DNA of 40,325 nucleotides from Tepidimonas thermarum (GTDB lineage Bacteria; Pseudomonadota; Gammaproteobacteria; Burkholderiales; Burkholderiaceae_C). Of this stretch, positions 7,304-17,277 are shown one piece after another (positions within the stretch are counted from its first letter, which is position 1; each line of letters starts with the position of its first letter). The stretch covers positions 1-40,325 of the forward strand of contig NZ_VJOL01000022.1 of assembly GCF_007556705.1 (NCBI RefSeq). The letters are read 5' to 3'. The position numbers and the translations under genes are program-made. A model generated the notes under the pieces. That model did no database searches. It saw only the letters and a list, made by a program, of their open reading frames with translations, and was not told the origin of the DNA.

Positions 7304-10204
7304 TCAGGCGGCGTGCCGGGCCTCGCCCTCGCCGTACAGGTTGCGGGTGCAGCGCCCGCACAGGTGCGGGTGCGCGCTGTCGTGGCCAACGTCGGCGCGC
7401 CAGTGCCAGCAGCGTGCGCACTTGGGGTGCGGCGACGGCGTGACCGCCACGGCCAGCGACGCTCCGGCCTGCAGCGTCAGCGCCGAGACGAGGAAGACGA
7501 ACTTGGCGTCATCGCCCAGCGTGGCCAGCAGCGCATGGTCCTCGGGCGGCAACGTCAGCGTGACCTCGGCCTGCAGCGAGGGGCCGATGCGCCCGGCCGC
7601 GCGTTCGTCCTCGATGGCTTTGTTGACCGCGTCGCGGATGGTCAGGATGCGCGCCCACTTGGCGAGCAGCGCCTCGTCGGGGCTGGGCAGCGCGAGGTAG
7701 GTTTCGGTGAAGATCGACGGTGTGTGGCCGATCAGGGCCCACGCCTCTTCGGCCGTGAACGAAAGGAAGGGTGCGATCCAGCGCAGCAGCGCGTGCGTGA
7801 TCTGGTGCAGCGCGGTCTGGGCGCTGCGCCGCGCCAGGCTCTTGGGCGCGGTGGTGTAGAGCCGGTCCTTGAGCACGTCCAGGTAAAACGCGCCCAGGTC
7901 TTCGGAGCAATACACCTGCACCTTGGCCACGACGGGGTGAAACTCGTAGCGGTGGTAGTGCGCCAGGATGTCGGCCTGCAGCTGCGCAGCGCGCGCCAAC
8001 GCCCAGCGGTCGATTTCCAGCATCTGTTCGGGCGCCACGGCGTCGGCGCGCGGGTCGAAGTCGCTGATGTTGGCCAGCAAAAAGCGCAGCGTGTTGCGCA
8101 TGCGCCGGTAGGCGTCCACCACCCGGGCCAGGATTTTGTCGTCGATGCCCAGGTCGCCGGAGTAGTCGGTGGCGGCCACCCACAGGCGGATGATCTCGGC
8201 GCCAAGCTTGTCGCTGACCTCCTGCGGGGCCACGACGTTGCCAAGCGACTTGCTCATCTTGCGGCCCTGGCCGTCCACGGTAAAGCCGTGCGTCAGCAGC
8301 CCTTTGTAGGGCGCGCGCCCGTGCATGGCGCAGGCGGTCAGCAGTGAGGAGTGAAACCAGCCGCGGTGCTGGTCATGGCCTTCCAGGTACAGGTCGGCCT
8401 CGGGGCCGCTGTCGTGGCCGGCGCCGGCGTGGCTGCCTTTGAGCACCGTGTGGTGCGTGGTGCCGGAGTCGAACCACACCTCCAGGATGTCGGTGCTCTT
8501 GGTGTAGCGCGCCGGATCGGTGTCGTCGCCCATGCGCTGCAAGATGTCGGCCACGCCGAGCTTGCTCCAGGCCTCGATGCCGCCGGCTTCGACCACGGCG
8601 GCGGCCAGGTCGATGATCTCCGGCGTGCGCGGGTGTGGCTCGCCACTGTCCACATCCAGCAGGAAGGGCAGGGGCACGCCCCAGCTACGCTGGCGGCTGA
8701 TGCACCAGTCGGGCCGGTTGGCGATCATGTCGCGCAGCCGCGCGCGCCCGCTTTCGGGGTAGAACTGGGTGTGCTCGATGGCCTCCAGCGCCATTTCGCG
8801 CAGCGTGCGCGGTGCTGGGTCGGTGGCAAAAATGCCTTGCGTGGCCGCGGTGGGCGCATCCATGCGGATGAACCACTGGGCCGCCGCGCGGTAGATGACC
8901 GGCGTTTTGTGGCGCCAGCAGTGCGGGTAGCTGTGGGTGATGGTCTGGGTGGTCAGCAGCCGGCCGGCTTCGCGCAGCGTCTCGATGATGAGCGGCGAGG
9001 CCTGCCAGATCGACTGGCCGCCAAAGAGCGGCAGGTCGGCCGCATACACGCCGTTGCCCTGCACGGGGTTGAGGATGTCCCCCAACGCCAACCCATGCGC
9101 CACGCAACTGTTGAAGTCCTCCACCCCGTAGGCGGGGGCCGAGTGCACGATACCGGTGCCGTCGTCGGCGGTGGCGTAGTCGGCCAGATACACGGGGCTC
9201 AAGCGGTCGTAGCCCGGGTGCACATGCGCCAGCGGGTGGCGAAAGGCGATGCGCTCCAGCACCCGGCCTGGCGCCACCGCCACCACATCGCCGCTGAGGC
9301 CCCAGCGTTGCAGGCAAGGCTCCACCAGCGCCTCGGCCAGGATCAGCAGCCCGCGCGGCGTGTCCACCAGCGCGTAGGGCAGCGCGGGGTTGACGTTGAG
9401 CGCCTGGTTGGCCGGTATCGTCCACGCGGTGGTGGTCCAGATGACGGCATAAACAGGGCGGCCTGCCAACCCCGACGGGCTGGCGTGCGGCAAGCCGCTG
9501 TCGCGGAAGAACGCTTGCAGCACGCGCTCGGGTTCGGCGCATTCGAACGCCACGTCCAGCGTCTGGCTTTGCTTGTCGGCGTATTCGATTTCGAACTCCG
9601 CCAGCGACGAGCCGCAGTCGAAGCACCAATACACGGGCTTGAGGCCGCGGTAGACGAACCCCCGCTCCATGACGCGCTTGAAGGCGCGCAGCTCCTCGGC
9701 CTCGTTGCGAAAGTCCATCGTGCGGTACGGGGCATCCCACTGGCCCAGCACCCCCAGGCGCTTGAAGTCCGCCATCTGCAGCGCGATCTGCTCGGTGGCA
9801 AAGGCCCGCGCGCGCGCCTGCATCTCATCGCGGCTCAGTCCGCGCCCGTGCAGCTTTTCGATGGCGTTTTCGATCGGCAGGCCGTGGCAGTCCCAGCCCG
9901 GGACGTACTGCGCGTCAAAGCCCGCGAGCTGGCGCGCCTTGACGATCATGTCTTTGAGCACCTTGTTGACCGCGTGCCCGATGTGGATGCGGCCGTTGGC
10001 GTAGGGCGGGCCGTCGTGCAGCACGAATTTGGGTGCACCGCGGCGTGCCTCGCGCAGGCGCTGGTAAATGCCTTGTTCCTCCCACTGGCGCACCCAGCCC
10101 GGCTCGCGCTGCGGCAGGTTGCCACGCATCGGAAACGGGGTTTCCGGCAGGTTGAGCGTGTGGCCGTAATCGGGGGCCGGGGCGGTGTCGCGGCGGTCGG
10201 TCAT
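7304..10204 (-). CDS. ileS: isoleucyl-tRNA synthetase
   Basis: Class I aminoacyl-tRNA synthetase that charges tRNA-Ile and edits mis-activated valine. 966 aa, slightly longer than E. coli IleS (938). The HIGH motif appears as [15 protein letters not shown] near the N-terminus and KMSKS as [10 protein letters not shown]. The editing (CP1) region includes [14 protein letters not shown]. The C-terminal zinc-binding cysteines are seen as CARCW and CGRC near residue 945. The ATG at 10204 overlaps the ribF stop as ATGA, so the two are translationally coupled; an upstream in-frame start would run into ribF. Middle gene of the operon. Confidence 0.97.
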   Translation of the reverse strand: MTDRRDTAPAPDYGHTLNLPETPFPMRGNLPQREPGWVRQWEEQGIYQRLREARRGAPKFVLHDGPPYANGRIHIGHAVNKVLKDMIVKARQLAGFDAQYVPGWDCHGLPIENAIEKLHGRGLSRDEMQARARAFATEQIALQMADFKRLGVLGQWDAPYRTMDFRNEAEELRAFKRVMERGFVYRGLKPVYWCFDCGSSLAEFEIEYADKQSQTLDVAFECAEPERVLQAFFRDSGLPHASPSGLAGRPVYAVIWTTTAWTIPANQALNVNPALPYALVDTPRGLLILAEALVEPCLQRWGLSGDVVAVAPGRVLERIAFRHPLAHVHPGYDRLSPVYLADYATADDGTGIVHSAPAYGVEDFNSCVAHGLALGDILNPVQGNGVYAADLPLFGGQSIWQASPLIIETLREAGRLLTTQTITHSYPHCWRHKTPVIYRAAAQWFIRMDAPTAATQGIFATDPAPRTLREMALEAIEHTQFYPESGRARLRDMIANRPDWCISRQRSWGVPLPFLLDVDSGEPHPRTPEIIDLAAAVVEAGGIEAWSKLGVADILQRMGDDTDPARYTKSTDILEVWFDSGTTHHTVLKGSHAGAGHDSGPEADLYLEGHDQHRGWFHSSLLTACAMHGRAPYKGLLTHGFTVDGQGRKMSKSLGNVVAPQEVSDKLGAEIIRLWVAATDYSGDLGIDDKILARVVDAYRRMRNTLRFLLANISDFDPRADAVAPEQMLEIDRWALARAAQLQADILAHYHRYEFHPVVAKVQVYCSEDLGAFYLDVLKDRLYTTAPKSLARRSAQTALHQITHALLRWIAPFLSFTAEEAWALIGHTPSIFTETYLALPSPDEALLAKWARILTIRDAVNKAIEDERAAGRIGPSLQAEVTLTLPPEDHALLATLGDDAKFVFLVSALTLQAGASLAVAVTPSPHPKCARCWHWRADVGHDSAHPHLCGRCTRNLYGEGEARHAA

Positions 10205-11265
10205 GATGGGCGAGCGGGCGTGGGGCCGTGCGCGGCAAACCAGGCGCGGGCATCGGCGCAATCCTGTGCGATGCCAGCGGTCAGGGCATCGAGGCTGTCG
10301 TAGCGGCGTTCGTCGTGCAGCTTGTGCAGCAGCTCGACGCGGATGATTCTACCGTAGGCCTCACCCGGGGACGGGGCGTGCGCCAGGGCGCGTTGCACCC
10401 GCTCGGGCCAGCTCAGGCAGTGCGTCTCCAGCAGCACCCGACCGCCATTGACGTCGTTGGGGTCCAGCGAGGGCCGCACGCCCAGGTTGGCCACGCCCGG
10501 CAGCGGCGCGGCATCCGGCGCGGGATCGAGCCCGTGCACCTGCACCACAAAGATGCCGCTGGCCGCCGGCTTCCAATGGTCGAAGCGCAGGTTCAGGGTA
10601 CGAAAACCGTCGCCACGGCCGCGCGCGGATTCGCCCAGCGCGCGGCCCAGCTTGCGCCCGTGCACCACGTGCCCGCTGATGGCGTAGGGCCGGCCCAGCA
10701 GCGCCGCCGCGTGTGCCATGTCGCCGGCGCTGAGCGCCTCCCGCACGGCGGAGCTCGACACCCGCAGGCCATGCACCTCGTAGCTCATCATGCGCGCCAC
10801 GTCAAAGCCGCGCGCCTCGCCCGCCGCGTCGAGCAGCGCGTAGTCCCCGCGGCGCTGCGCCCCAAAGCGAAAATCGTCGCCCACCAGCACGTAGCGCGCC
10901 CCCAGCGCGCCCACCAACACCTCGTCGATGAAGGCCTCGGCCGACAAGGCGGCCAGGGCCGCGTCGAAGGGCAGGATCACGCACTCGTCGATGCCGCAGC
11001 GGCGCAGTTCGGCCAGTTTGTCACGCAGCGTGGCGATGCGCGCGGGTACCAGCTCCGGGCGGCGCAGCCGCGCCGCAAAGAAGTCGCGCGGGTGCGGCTC
11101 GAACGTGACCGCGCACGACGGCACCCCGCGGTGCCGCGCCTCGTTGATCAGCAAGGCCAGCATCGCTTGGTGGCCGCGGTGCACGCCGTCGAAATTGCCG
11201 ATCGTCAGCGCCCGCGGCTGGGGCGGGTGCCGGCGCAGGTTGTGCAGGCCGTACAGGATTTTCAT
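10201..11265 (-). CDS. ribF: bifunctional riboflavin kinase/FAD synthetase
   Basis: Makes FMN from riboflavin and FAD from FMN. 354 aa. The N-terminal adenylyltransferase domain has [16 protein letters not shown] (about 21-36) and [14 protein letters not shown]. The C-terminal kinase domain has [19 protein letters not shown] and then the substrate-binding FRTLNL and [10 protein letters not shown]. First gene of ribF-ileS-lspA, the usual order in betaproteobacteria, with an ATGA overlap into ileS. Its start at 11265 lies 56 bp from the divergent HNH gene. Confidence 0.95.
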   Translation of the reverse strand: MKILYGLHNLRRHPPQPRALTIGNFDGVHRGHQAMLALLINEARHRGVPSCAVTFEPHPRDFFAARLRRPELVPARIATLRDKLAELRRCGIDECVILPFDAALAALSAEAFIDEVLVGALGARYVLVGDDFRFGAQRRGDYALLDAAGEARGFDVARMMSYEVHGLRVSSSAVREALSAGDMAHAAALLGRPYAISGHVVHGRKLGRALGESARGRGDGFRTLNLRFDHWKPAASGIFVVQVHGLDPAPDAAPLPGVANLGVRPSLDPNDVNGGRVLLETHCLSWPERVQRALAHAPSPGEAYGRIIRVELLHKLHDERRYDSLDALTAGIAQDCADARAWFAAHGPTPARPS

Positions 11266-11321
11266 GGTCGGTAGGCGGCTGTCACGCAGTCGTCGCCAAA
11301 GCGCGTTACTATGACACAGCC

Positions 11322-11879
11322 ATGCGAGTGCTCAAGCTGACCGCGCAAGGCCTGCCACAGGCGTGGTTGACGCTGGAGGAGGCCGTGCTCCACTACGCCG
11401 CCGGCGATGTGCGCTGGGTGGCGGGGGCCCACATTGCGACGTTTCGCGGTGGCCACAACGCCCGCACCGGCGTGCAGTCGGTGGTGGCCATCCACTCCAT
11501 CATCGGCACCCGCGGGCACACGGCGATCAACCCGTTCGACATCGTGCCCACGCTGTCCAACGCCAAGCTGTTCGCGCGCGACCGCCAACTGTGCGCCTAC
11601 TGCGGTCAGCGCTTTGACGAAGCGGTGCTCACGCGCGAGCACGTGGTGCCGTTGGCCCAGGGCGGGCGCGATCACTGGATGAACGTGGTCACCGCGTGCC
11701 GCACCTGCAACCACCGCAAAGGCAACCGCACGCCCGAGCAGGCGCACATGCCCTTGCTCTACGCCCCCTATGTGCCGAGCCTGTGGGAGGACTTCATCCT
11801 GCGCAACCGGCGCATCCTGGCCGATCAAATGGAATTTTTGATGGCGCACCTGCCGCGCCACTCGCGCCTGCACGCCTGA
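11322..11879 (+). CDS. HNH endonuclease family protein
   Basis: 185-aa protein with a complete HNH nuclease core at about residues 90-130: a zinc-knuckle CAYCG, the catalytic-type EHVVPLAQGG, then N and a second CxxC within ACRTCNHRKGNR. The N-terminal 80 residues are not recognised. Such chromosomal HNH proteins are common and usually uncharacterised; it need not be mobile. A -10-like TACTAT lies at 11307-11312, nine bases before the ATG, with no Shine-Dalgarno sequence between, so the mRNA may have almost no leader. It is followed by the 714-aa gene 55 bp downstream and may be co-transcribed with it. Confidence 0.85.
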   Translation: MRVLKLTAQGLPQAWLTLEEAVLHYAAGDVRWVAGAHIATFRGGHNARTGVQSVVAIHSIIGTRGHTAINPFDIVPTLSNAKLFARDRQLCAYCGQRFDEAVLTREHVVPLAQGGRDHWMNVVTACRTCNHRKGNRTPEQAHMPLLYAPYVPSLWEDFILRNRRILADQMEFLMAHLPRHSRLHA

Positions 11880-11934
11880 GGCGCTGCGTGCCGCCCGCGC
11901 CGACCCCACCACGCGCCCCACCCAGGAGCCGGCC

Positions 11935-14079
11935 ATGCCCGACATCCCCGCCCCCGCCGCTGCCGAGGTGCACCGCTGGCGTTTTTTCCGCGCCGGCGGG
12001 GTCCACCAGGTGCGCATCGACCGCGCCGCGGATTTGCGCGCCTTGCCCGACCTCGATCCCAAGCTCTGGGCAGCCCTGGCCTGCCCGACGGCGGGGCTGG
12101 CCATCGCGCCGCCGACCCTGGCGGCGCTCGACACCGATGGCGATGGGCGCATCCGCTTGCCCGAGGTGCGCGCCGCGGTGCGCTGGGTGTGCGAGCGGCT
12201 GCGCGACCCGGCCCTGATCCTGACCCCGGGCGATGCGCTGCCGCTGGCCGCCCTGGTCGAGGACGACGAAGGGCGCGCGCTGCTTGCCGCCGCGGCCGCG
12301 TTGTTGGAGCGCGTCGGCCGCGCCGGCGACGCCGAGCTGCGTGCGGCGGACATGGACGATGCGGCGCGGGTGTTTCCGCCGGCGTTGCCCAATGGCGACG
12401 GGGTGGTGCCGGCCGCGTTGGCCGCGACACAGGGGTTGCAGGACTGGGTCGAGCGCATCGCGGCGGCGCGCGCCAGCGTCCCCGACCGCAGCGGTGCGCT
12501 GGGCATCGACGAGGCCCTCTTGGCGGCCGCCGAGGCCGATGTGGCCGCGGTGCTGGCTTGGCGCGCGGCGCAACCCGCGGGCGACGCCGTGGCCATGGCC
12601 GCGGCGCTGCAGGCCGTGGACGCGGTTGCCGCCAAAGTGGAGGATCACTACACGCGCTGCCGGTTGGTGGCCTTCGATGCGCGCGCGGCCGACGTGCTCG
12701 ATGGCACGCTGCCGCGGTTGCAGGCGCTGGCGCAGGACATGCTGGACACCACGCAGGCGGCGCTGGCCGCGCTGCCGCTGGCCCACCCACGGCCGCTGCC
12801 CGTGCTGCCGCTGCGCGAGGGCCTCAACCCGGCGTGGGCGGACGCGGTGGCCGCGTTGCGCGCCCAGGCGGTGACGCCGCTGCTGGGCGAGCGCGACGCC
12901 CTGGACGCCGCGGACTGGGCGGCGCTGCAGGCGCGGCTGCGCCCCTGGCGCGATTGGTGGGCGGCGCGCCCGGACACGCCCGTGGCCGATTGGGACGACC
13001 AGACGCTGGCCGAGTGGACGCACGCCGAGGTGCCGACGCGACTGCGCGCGCTCATCGAGCAGGACCGCGCCGCGGCCCCCTTGGCCGAACGGCTGGATGC
13101 GCTGCGCCGGTTGCTGTTGTTGCGCCGCGACTTGGCCACACTGCTGCGCAATTTCGTCAACCTGGCCGATTTCTACGGCATGGAGCAGCCGGCGGTGTTC
13201 CAGGCCGGTACGCTCTACATCGACCAGCGCGAGTGCCGCCTTTGCCTGCCGGTGGCCGATGCGGCCGCGCACGCCCAGTTGGCGGCGTACAGCGGCTTGT
13301 ACCTGTTGTATTGCCAGTGCGAGCGCGCCGGCGAGGCGCCGATGACCATCGTCGCCGCGCTCAGCGCCGGTGACGCCCCGGATTTCATGGTGCCGGGGCG
13401 CAATGGGGTGTTCGTGGACCGGCAGGGGCGGGACTGGAGCGCGCGCGTGCTGCGCGTGGTGGAAAACCCCATCAGCGTGCGCGAAGCGTTTTGGGCGCCG
13501 TACCGCCGCATCGCGCGCTTGGTGGGTGAGCAGGTGCGCAAATGGGCCGCCGCGCGCGAGCAGACCGTGCAGACGCAGGCGGCGCAGCGCGTCGGTGCCG
13601 GTGCCGAGACGGTTTCGTCCGGCGCGGCCAAGTCGGCGGGTCAGCAGGCGTTTGACATCGCGCGCTTTGCCGGCATCTTTGCCGCCATCGGGTTGGCGTT
13701 GGGCGCCATCGGCACCGCGTTGGCGGCGGTGGTCACGGGCTTTTTGCAGCTGGCGTGGTGGCAAATGCCGCTCGTCATCGCCGGGGTGATGACGCTGGTG
13801 TCGGGGCCATCGGTGTTGCTGGCGTGGTTCAAGCTGCGCCAGCGCAACATCGGCCCGTTGCTCGATGCCAATGGCTGGGCGGTCAACATCCGTGCGCGCA
13901 TCAGCATCGCCTTTGGCGCGCGGCTGACCGCCCTGGCCACGCTGCCGCCGGGGTCGGAGCGTGCGGGGCCCGACCCCCACGCCGATGACCCGTCCCCCTG
14001 GCGCTGGCTGTTGCCCCTGTTGGTGGCGGCGGCGTTGGTGGTGTGGGGCTGGCGCGCCGGCTGGTGGTGGGCCAGCTAG
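11935..14079 (+). CDS. uncharacterised EF-hand and membrane protein (714 aa)
   Basis: Not assigned to a known family. A canonical EF-hand calcium loop lies at residues 66-77 (DTDGDGRIRLPE, with Asp at 1, 3 and 5, Ile at 8 and Glu at 12). A degenerate NGDG segment occurs near 153. Residues 100-560 are largely Ala-rich helical, with a CRLCLP segment near 435. Hydrophobic segments lie at about 577-602, 608-632 and 692-711, the last at the very C-terminus (LLPLLVAAALVVWGW) followed by Trp residues. No signal peptide is seen, so the large N-terminal part is probably cytoplasmic. The start at 11935 has an AGGAG ribosome-binding sequence. The gene ends 22 bp from the convergent aldehyde dehydrogenase. 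Codon use matches its neighbours. Confidence 0.8.
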   Translation: MPDIPAPAAAEVHRWRFFRAGGVHQVRIDRAADLRALPDLDPKLWAALACPTAGLAIAPPTLAALDTDGDGRIRLPEVRAAVRWVCERLRDPALILTPGDALPLAALVEDDEGRALLAAAAALLERVGRAGDAELRAADMDDAARVFPPALPNGDGVVPAALAATQGLQDWVERIAAARASVPDRSGALGIDEALLAAAEADVAAVLAWRAAQPAGDAVAMAAALQAVDAVAAKVEDHYTRCRLVAFDARAADVLDGTLPRLQALAQDMLDTTQAALAALPLAHPRPLPVLPLREGLNPAWADAVAALRAQAVTPLLGERDALDAADWAALQARLRPWRDWWAARPDTPVADWDDQTLAEWTHAEVPTRLRALIEQDRAAAPLAERLDALRRLLLLRRDLATLLRNFVNLADFYGMEQPAVFQAGTLYIDQRECRLCLPVADAAAHAQLAAYSGLYLLYCQCERAGEAPMTIVAALSAGDAPDFMVPGRNGVFVDRQGRDWSARVLRVVENPISVREAFWAPYRRIARLVGEQVRKWAAAREQTVQTQAAQRVGAGAETVSSGAAKSAGQQAFDIARFAGIFAAIGLALGAIGTALAAVVTGFLQLAWWQMPLVIAGVMTLVSGPSVLLAWFKLRQRNIGPLLDANGWAVNIRARISIAFGARLTALATLPPGSERAGPDPHADDPSPWRWLLPLLVAAALVVWGWRAGWWWAS

Positions 14080-14101
14080 CGCTAAGGGCGGGTGCCGGTG
14101 C

Positions 14102-15574
14102 TCAGCGGCGCAGCATCCAGCCCAGCAGCCGCTGCACGAAGGGCGCGTAAGGCGGCCGCACCCAGCGGTCGAATACCGCGCCCACCAGCGGGTGTTGCTG
14201 GTACACGCCTTTGAGGTGCGAAAACCGCTCGAAGCCATGCCGCCCGTGGTAGGCACCGACGCCACTGGCGCCCACGCCGCCAAACGGCAAGGCGTGCTGC
14301 GGCTGGTGCAACATGCAATCGTTGACGGTGACCCCCCCACTGGTGGTGCCCTGCAGCACGCGCTCGATCAGGCGGGCGTCGCGCTCGAACACATACAGCG
14401 CCAGCGGCCGCGGTCCGGCGTTGATGTGCGCCAGCGCCTCCTCGAGCGTGTCGTAGGACAGCACGGGCAGCAGGGGGCCAAAGATTTCCTCGCGCATCAG
14501 CGTGCCGTCCAGGGGTGGGTCCAGCACCGCCACCGGCCCGAGCACCGCCGGGCTCGGGGCCTCCTGCCCGGGGTGGGGCAGCGCCTCGTCCCACAGCGGC
14601 ACCAGGGTGGCGCCGCTGCTTTGCGCCTCGGTGGCCAGCCGCACCATGCGCTGCCAGGCGGCGGCCGACATCAGCGCCGTGTAGTCGGCGTCGGCGCTGC
14701 CCTGCGGCCAGCGGCGGCGCGCCTGCGCCCGCAGCGCGTGCACGAAGGCGTCGCGCTGGGCGCGCGGCACCAGGCAATAGTCGGGTGCGATGCAGGTCTG
14801 CCCGGCGTTCCAGCCCTTGGCGGTGACGATGCGGTCGGCCGCCTGCGCCAGGTCCGCGCCAGGCCCGACGATGGCGGGCGATTTGCCGCCCAGCTCCAGC
14901 GTCAGCGGCGTCAGCAGGGGGGCGGCGGCCTGGGCCACCAACCGCCCCACGCGTGTGGAGCCGGTAAACAGCAGGTGATCCAGCGGCAACGCCGCCAACG
15001 CCGCGGACACATCGGCGCCGCCGGTGACAACGCACACCTGCTCGCTGGCAAAGGCCTCGTGCAGCACGCGCTGCAGCAGCGCCGCGGTGTGGGGGGCGCC
15101 CTCCGACGGTTTGAGCAACACATGGTTGCCCGCCGCCAAGGCGTTGGCCAGGGGCGACAGCGTCAGCTGCAGCGGGTAGTTCCAGGCACCGATGATGCCC
15201 ACCACCCCCAGCGGCTGCGGCACGATGCGGGCACGGGCGGGCCAAAACAGCGGATTGACGGGGACGCGCCGCGGGCGCATCCAGCGCGCCACGTGGCGCC
15301 GCAGGTGGCGGATTTCGTCGGCCAGCGGCCCCAGTTCCAGCAGCCGGGTCTCGGTGGGGCTGCGCCGCCCGAAGTCGGCCTCGATCGCGCGCACCCACTG
15401 CGCCTCGTGCGCCAGCACGGCGTCGAGCAAGCGCGTGAGCGCCGCACGCCGCGCGGCGGCCGAGGCCGGGGCGCTGCGGGCAAACGCGCTGCGCATGCGC
15501 GCCAGCTGGGCTTGCAGGGCCGCGGCAATGTCATCGGGCGGCAGGGCGGCAAAGTCGGTGCGCAGGGCGTTCAT
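14102..15574 (-). CDS. class 3 aldehyde dehydrogenase (coniferyl-aldehyde type)
   Basis: NAD(P)-dependent oxidation of an aldehyde to its acid. 490 aa, the length usual for the family-3 ALDH group that includes bacterial coniferyl aldehyde dehydrogenase. Key positions are visible: AWNYPLQ (N131), KPSEGAPHTAALL, the Gly-rich TGSTRVG (about 205), LTLELGGKSP with general base E227, GQTCIAPDY with nucleophile C261, and EEIFGPLLPV. The C-terminal FGGVGASGVGAYHG is typical of this family. The ATG at 15574 fits better than upstream starts. It follows the GMC oxidoreductase remnant, so the two may once have oxidised an alcohol stepwise. The actual substrate is unknown. Confidence 0.9.
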   Translation of the reverse strand: MNALRTDFAALPPDDIAAALQAQLARMRSAFARSAPASAAARRAALTRLLDAVLAHEAQWVRAIEADFGRRSPTETRLLELGPLADEIRHLRRHVARWMRPRRVPVNPLFWPARARIVPQPLGVVGIIGAWNYPLQLTLSPLANALAAGNHVLLKPSEGAPHTAALLQRVLHEAFASEQVCVVTGGADVSAALAALPLDHLLFTGSTRVGRLVAQAAAPLLTPLTLELGGKSPAIVGPGADLAQAADRIVTAKGWNAGQTCIAPDYCLVPRAQRDAFVHALRAQARRRWPQGSADADYTALMSAAAWQRMVRLATEAQSSGATLVPLWDEALPHPGQEAPSPAVLGPVAVLDPPLDGTLMREEIFGPLLPVLSYDTLEEALAHINAGPRPLALYVFERDARLIERVLQGTTSGGVTVNDCMLHQPQHALPFGGVGASGVGAYHGRHGFERFSHLKGVYQQHPLVGAVFDRWVRPPYAPFVQRLLGWMLRR

Positions 15575-15596
15575 GGCGATGTCGGGGCAAGCGGGA

Positions 15597-16036
15597 TCAT
15601 GCGTGCTCCGAGTGTGCCCCAATCGGCACACCCGTGGCGTCCCACCGCTGCAAGGCCGCCGGCGGGACGTGCTGCATGGCGCGCTCGGCCAGGGCGGTGA
15701 TGGTCAGGCTGGGGTTGACGCCCAGGTGCGGTCCAGCGTATTTTCGGCGCCGATGCGGCAGCCGATCATGCAGCCGCCGCCGACCGCGTTGCCGTGCAGC
15801 ACCACCACATGGCGGAAAAAACGCAACGCAAAAAAGCCGCGCCAGCCCAGCGCCGGCCGCCACAGCCAGCGCGCGAAGTCCCAGTTGGTCGCCGGCAGCG
15901 CCTCCGGCAGCCAGTGGCGGCCCTGCTCCAACACCGTGACCCGATAGCCCTTCTCGGCCAGGCGCAAGGCGCTGACGCTGCCACCAAAGCCCGATCCGAT
16001 GACCACGAAATCGGTGTCGTAGGTGAGGTCGCTCAT
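15597..16036 (-). pseudogene. internally deleted GMC/cholesterol-oxidase-like FAD oxidoreductase remnant
   Basis: Remnant of a protein that is normally over 500 aa. The intact N-terminus is an FAD-binding Rossmann segment (DFVVIGSGFGGSVSALRLAEKG, quoted in parts: VVIGSGFGGS and VLEQGRHW), followed by VVLHGNAVGGG. This is fused directly to a Cys-containing CMIGCRIGAENTLD stretch that normally lies further along such proteins. After NTLD the frame shifts, near 15720, into the family's C-terminal GVNPSLTITALAERAM, which reads to a stop at 15597. At least two internal losses are therefore inferred, removing most of the substrate domain. In frame A translation stops at 15704. Probably not functional. 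It lies between the acyl-CoA dehydrogenases and the aldehyde dehydrogenase. Confidence 0.85.
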
Positions 16037-16092
16037 GGACACGGATGGTGCAGGGGCGCGGGGCACGGCGCCAACCGGGAAACCCCCGAATG

Positions 16093-16125
16093 CCCCGGCG
16101 CCTGCTAGGTCATCTGTCGCCGGGG
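16093..16125 (-). terminator. hairpin between acyl-CoA dehydrogenase operon and GMC remnant
   Basis: Perfect 8-bp inverted repeat CCCCGGCG (16093-16100) and CGCCGGGG (16118-16125) with a 17-nt loop, just past the stop of the 370-aa acyl-CoA dehydrogenase. There is no T-run, so an intrinsic terminator is only a possibility. Confidence 0.3.
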
Positions 16126-16138
16126 CGACGGCCGGCGC

Positions 16139-17251
16139 TCAGGCCGCTACCCCGGCCTCGTCGGTCATGCGCGCGGCGACCTCACCCAGGTGGTGCAGCG
16201 TGTCGCCAAAGGTCAGCTCCAGCTGCGTCAGGCGCTTGAAGCAGTGGCTGACCAGGTACTCGTCGGTGACGCCGATGCCGCCGTGCAGCTGCACCGCCTG
16301 TTGGCCCACGAAGCGCATCGATTGACCCACTTGCACCTTGGTGCGCGCCAGCGCCTGGCGGCGTTGCGCCTCCGGGGTCGCCAGGCGCAGCGAGGCGTAC
16401 ATACTCATGCCGCGTGCCAGCTCCAGCGCCATCTTCATGTCGGCGGCGCGGTGCCGCAGCGCTTGAAAGCTGCCAATGGGCACGCCGAACTGTTTGCGGG
16501 TGTTCAGGTATTCCAGCGTCAGCGCCAGCGTGCGGTCCATGACGCCCACGGCCTGCGCGGCCACCAGCGCAATGCCCACGTCCTGTGCCCAGGCCAGCGC
16601 CGCCGCGCCATCGCGGCACACCAGTTGGCCCGGGGCGTTGTCCAGCACCACCTCGGCGGCGCGGCTGCCGTCTTGGGTGGGGTAGCCGGTGACGCTGGTG
16701 CCTGGGGCGCCGCGTTCGACGCCAAACAGCGCCAGCGCGCCATCCAGCCGCGCGGGCACCAGCCAGGCCGCGGCGTGGTCGCCTGCCGGGACCACGTGCT
16801 TGCGGCCGCTCAGGCGCCACGTCGCCCCATCGGCCACCGCGGTGGTGGTGCAAGCGTCGAGCCGGTGGTGGCCGTGCCGCTCGACGTGGGCCAGCACCAC
16901 CAGCGTGCCCTCGGCCATGCGCGGCAACCAAGCCGCCTGCGCGGCGGCATCGGCGTGGTGCTGCAGCACCGCGGCCGCCACGTGCAAGGGCAGCAGGGGC
17001 TCCAGCAGCAGCGACGCGCCCAGGGCTTCGTGCGCCACCATGGCCTCCACGGCACCCAGGCCCATGCCGCCGTGCGCCGTCGGGATGGTCAGCCCGGTCA
17101 GGCCCAGCTCGGTCAGCTCGCGCCAGACGTTGGTGTCGAAACCGCCTGCCGCGGCGATGGCGCGGCGCCGCTCGAACCCGTAGCTGCGCTCGGCCCAGCG
17201 TTGCACGGCATCGCGCAACTGCATCTGCTCATCGCTGAAATCGAAATCCAT
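16139..17251 (-). CDS. acyl-CoA dehydrogenase family protein, probable non-catalytic partner subunit
   Basis: FAD-dependent acyl-CoA dehydrogenase fold, 370 aa: an N-terminal helical domain (DFSDEQMQLRDAVQRW, GLTIPTAHGGMGLG), a middle beta domain and a C-terminal helical domain (LEYLNTRKQFGVPIGSFQAL, QLHGGIGVTDEYLVSHCFKR). The catalytic Glu is absent from both places where the family keeps it: the C-terminal segment reads LTFGDTLHHL where medium-chain enzymes have YEGT, and no LxxER motif precedes the middle helix. It lies 26 bp downstream of a second acyl-CoA dehydrogenase that does have LLSHER. Such pairs are known as alpha2beta2 enzymes in steroid side-chain degradation (FadE28-FadE29 type). 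The heteromer and substrate are inferred. Confidence 0.88.
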   Translation of the reverse strand: MDFDFSDEQMQLRDAVQRWAERSYGFERRRAIAAAGGFDTNVWRELTELGLTGLTIPTAHGGMGLGAVEAMVAHEALGASLLLEPLLPLHVAAAVLQHHADAAAQAAWLPRMAEGTLVVLAHVERHGHHRLDACTTTAVADGATWRLSGRKHVVPAGDHAAAWLVPARLDGALALFGVERGAPGTSVTGYPTQDGSRAAEVVLDNAPGQLVCRDGAAALAWAQDVGIALVAAQAVGVMDRTLALTLEYLNTRKQFGVPIGSFQALRHRAADMKMALELARGMSMYASLRLATPEAQRRQALARTKVQVGQSMRFVGQQAVQLHGGIGVTDEYLVSHCFKRLTQLELTFGDTLHHLGEVAARMTDEAGVAA

Positions 17252-17277
17252 GTCGGTGTCTCCGTGATCGCGGGGCC

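Noticed and set aside
11794-14340. 848-codon minus-strand open frame opposite the EF-hand protein
   Set aside because: Low-complexity Arg/Gly/Gln composition and it runs across several gene boundaries; a shadow.
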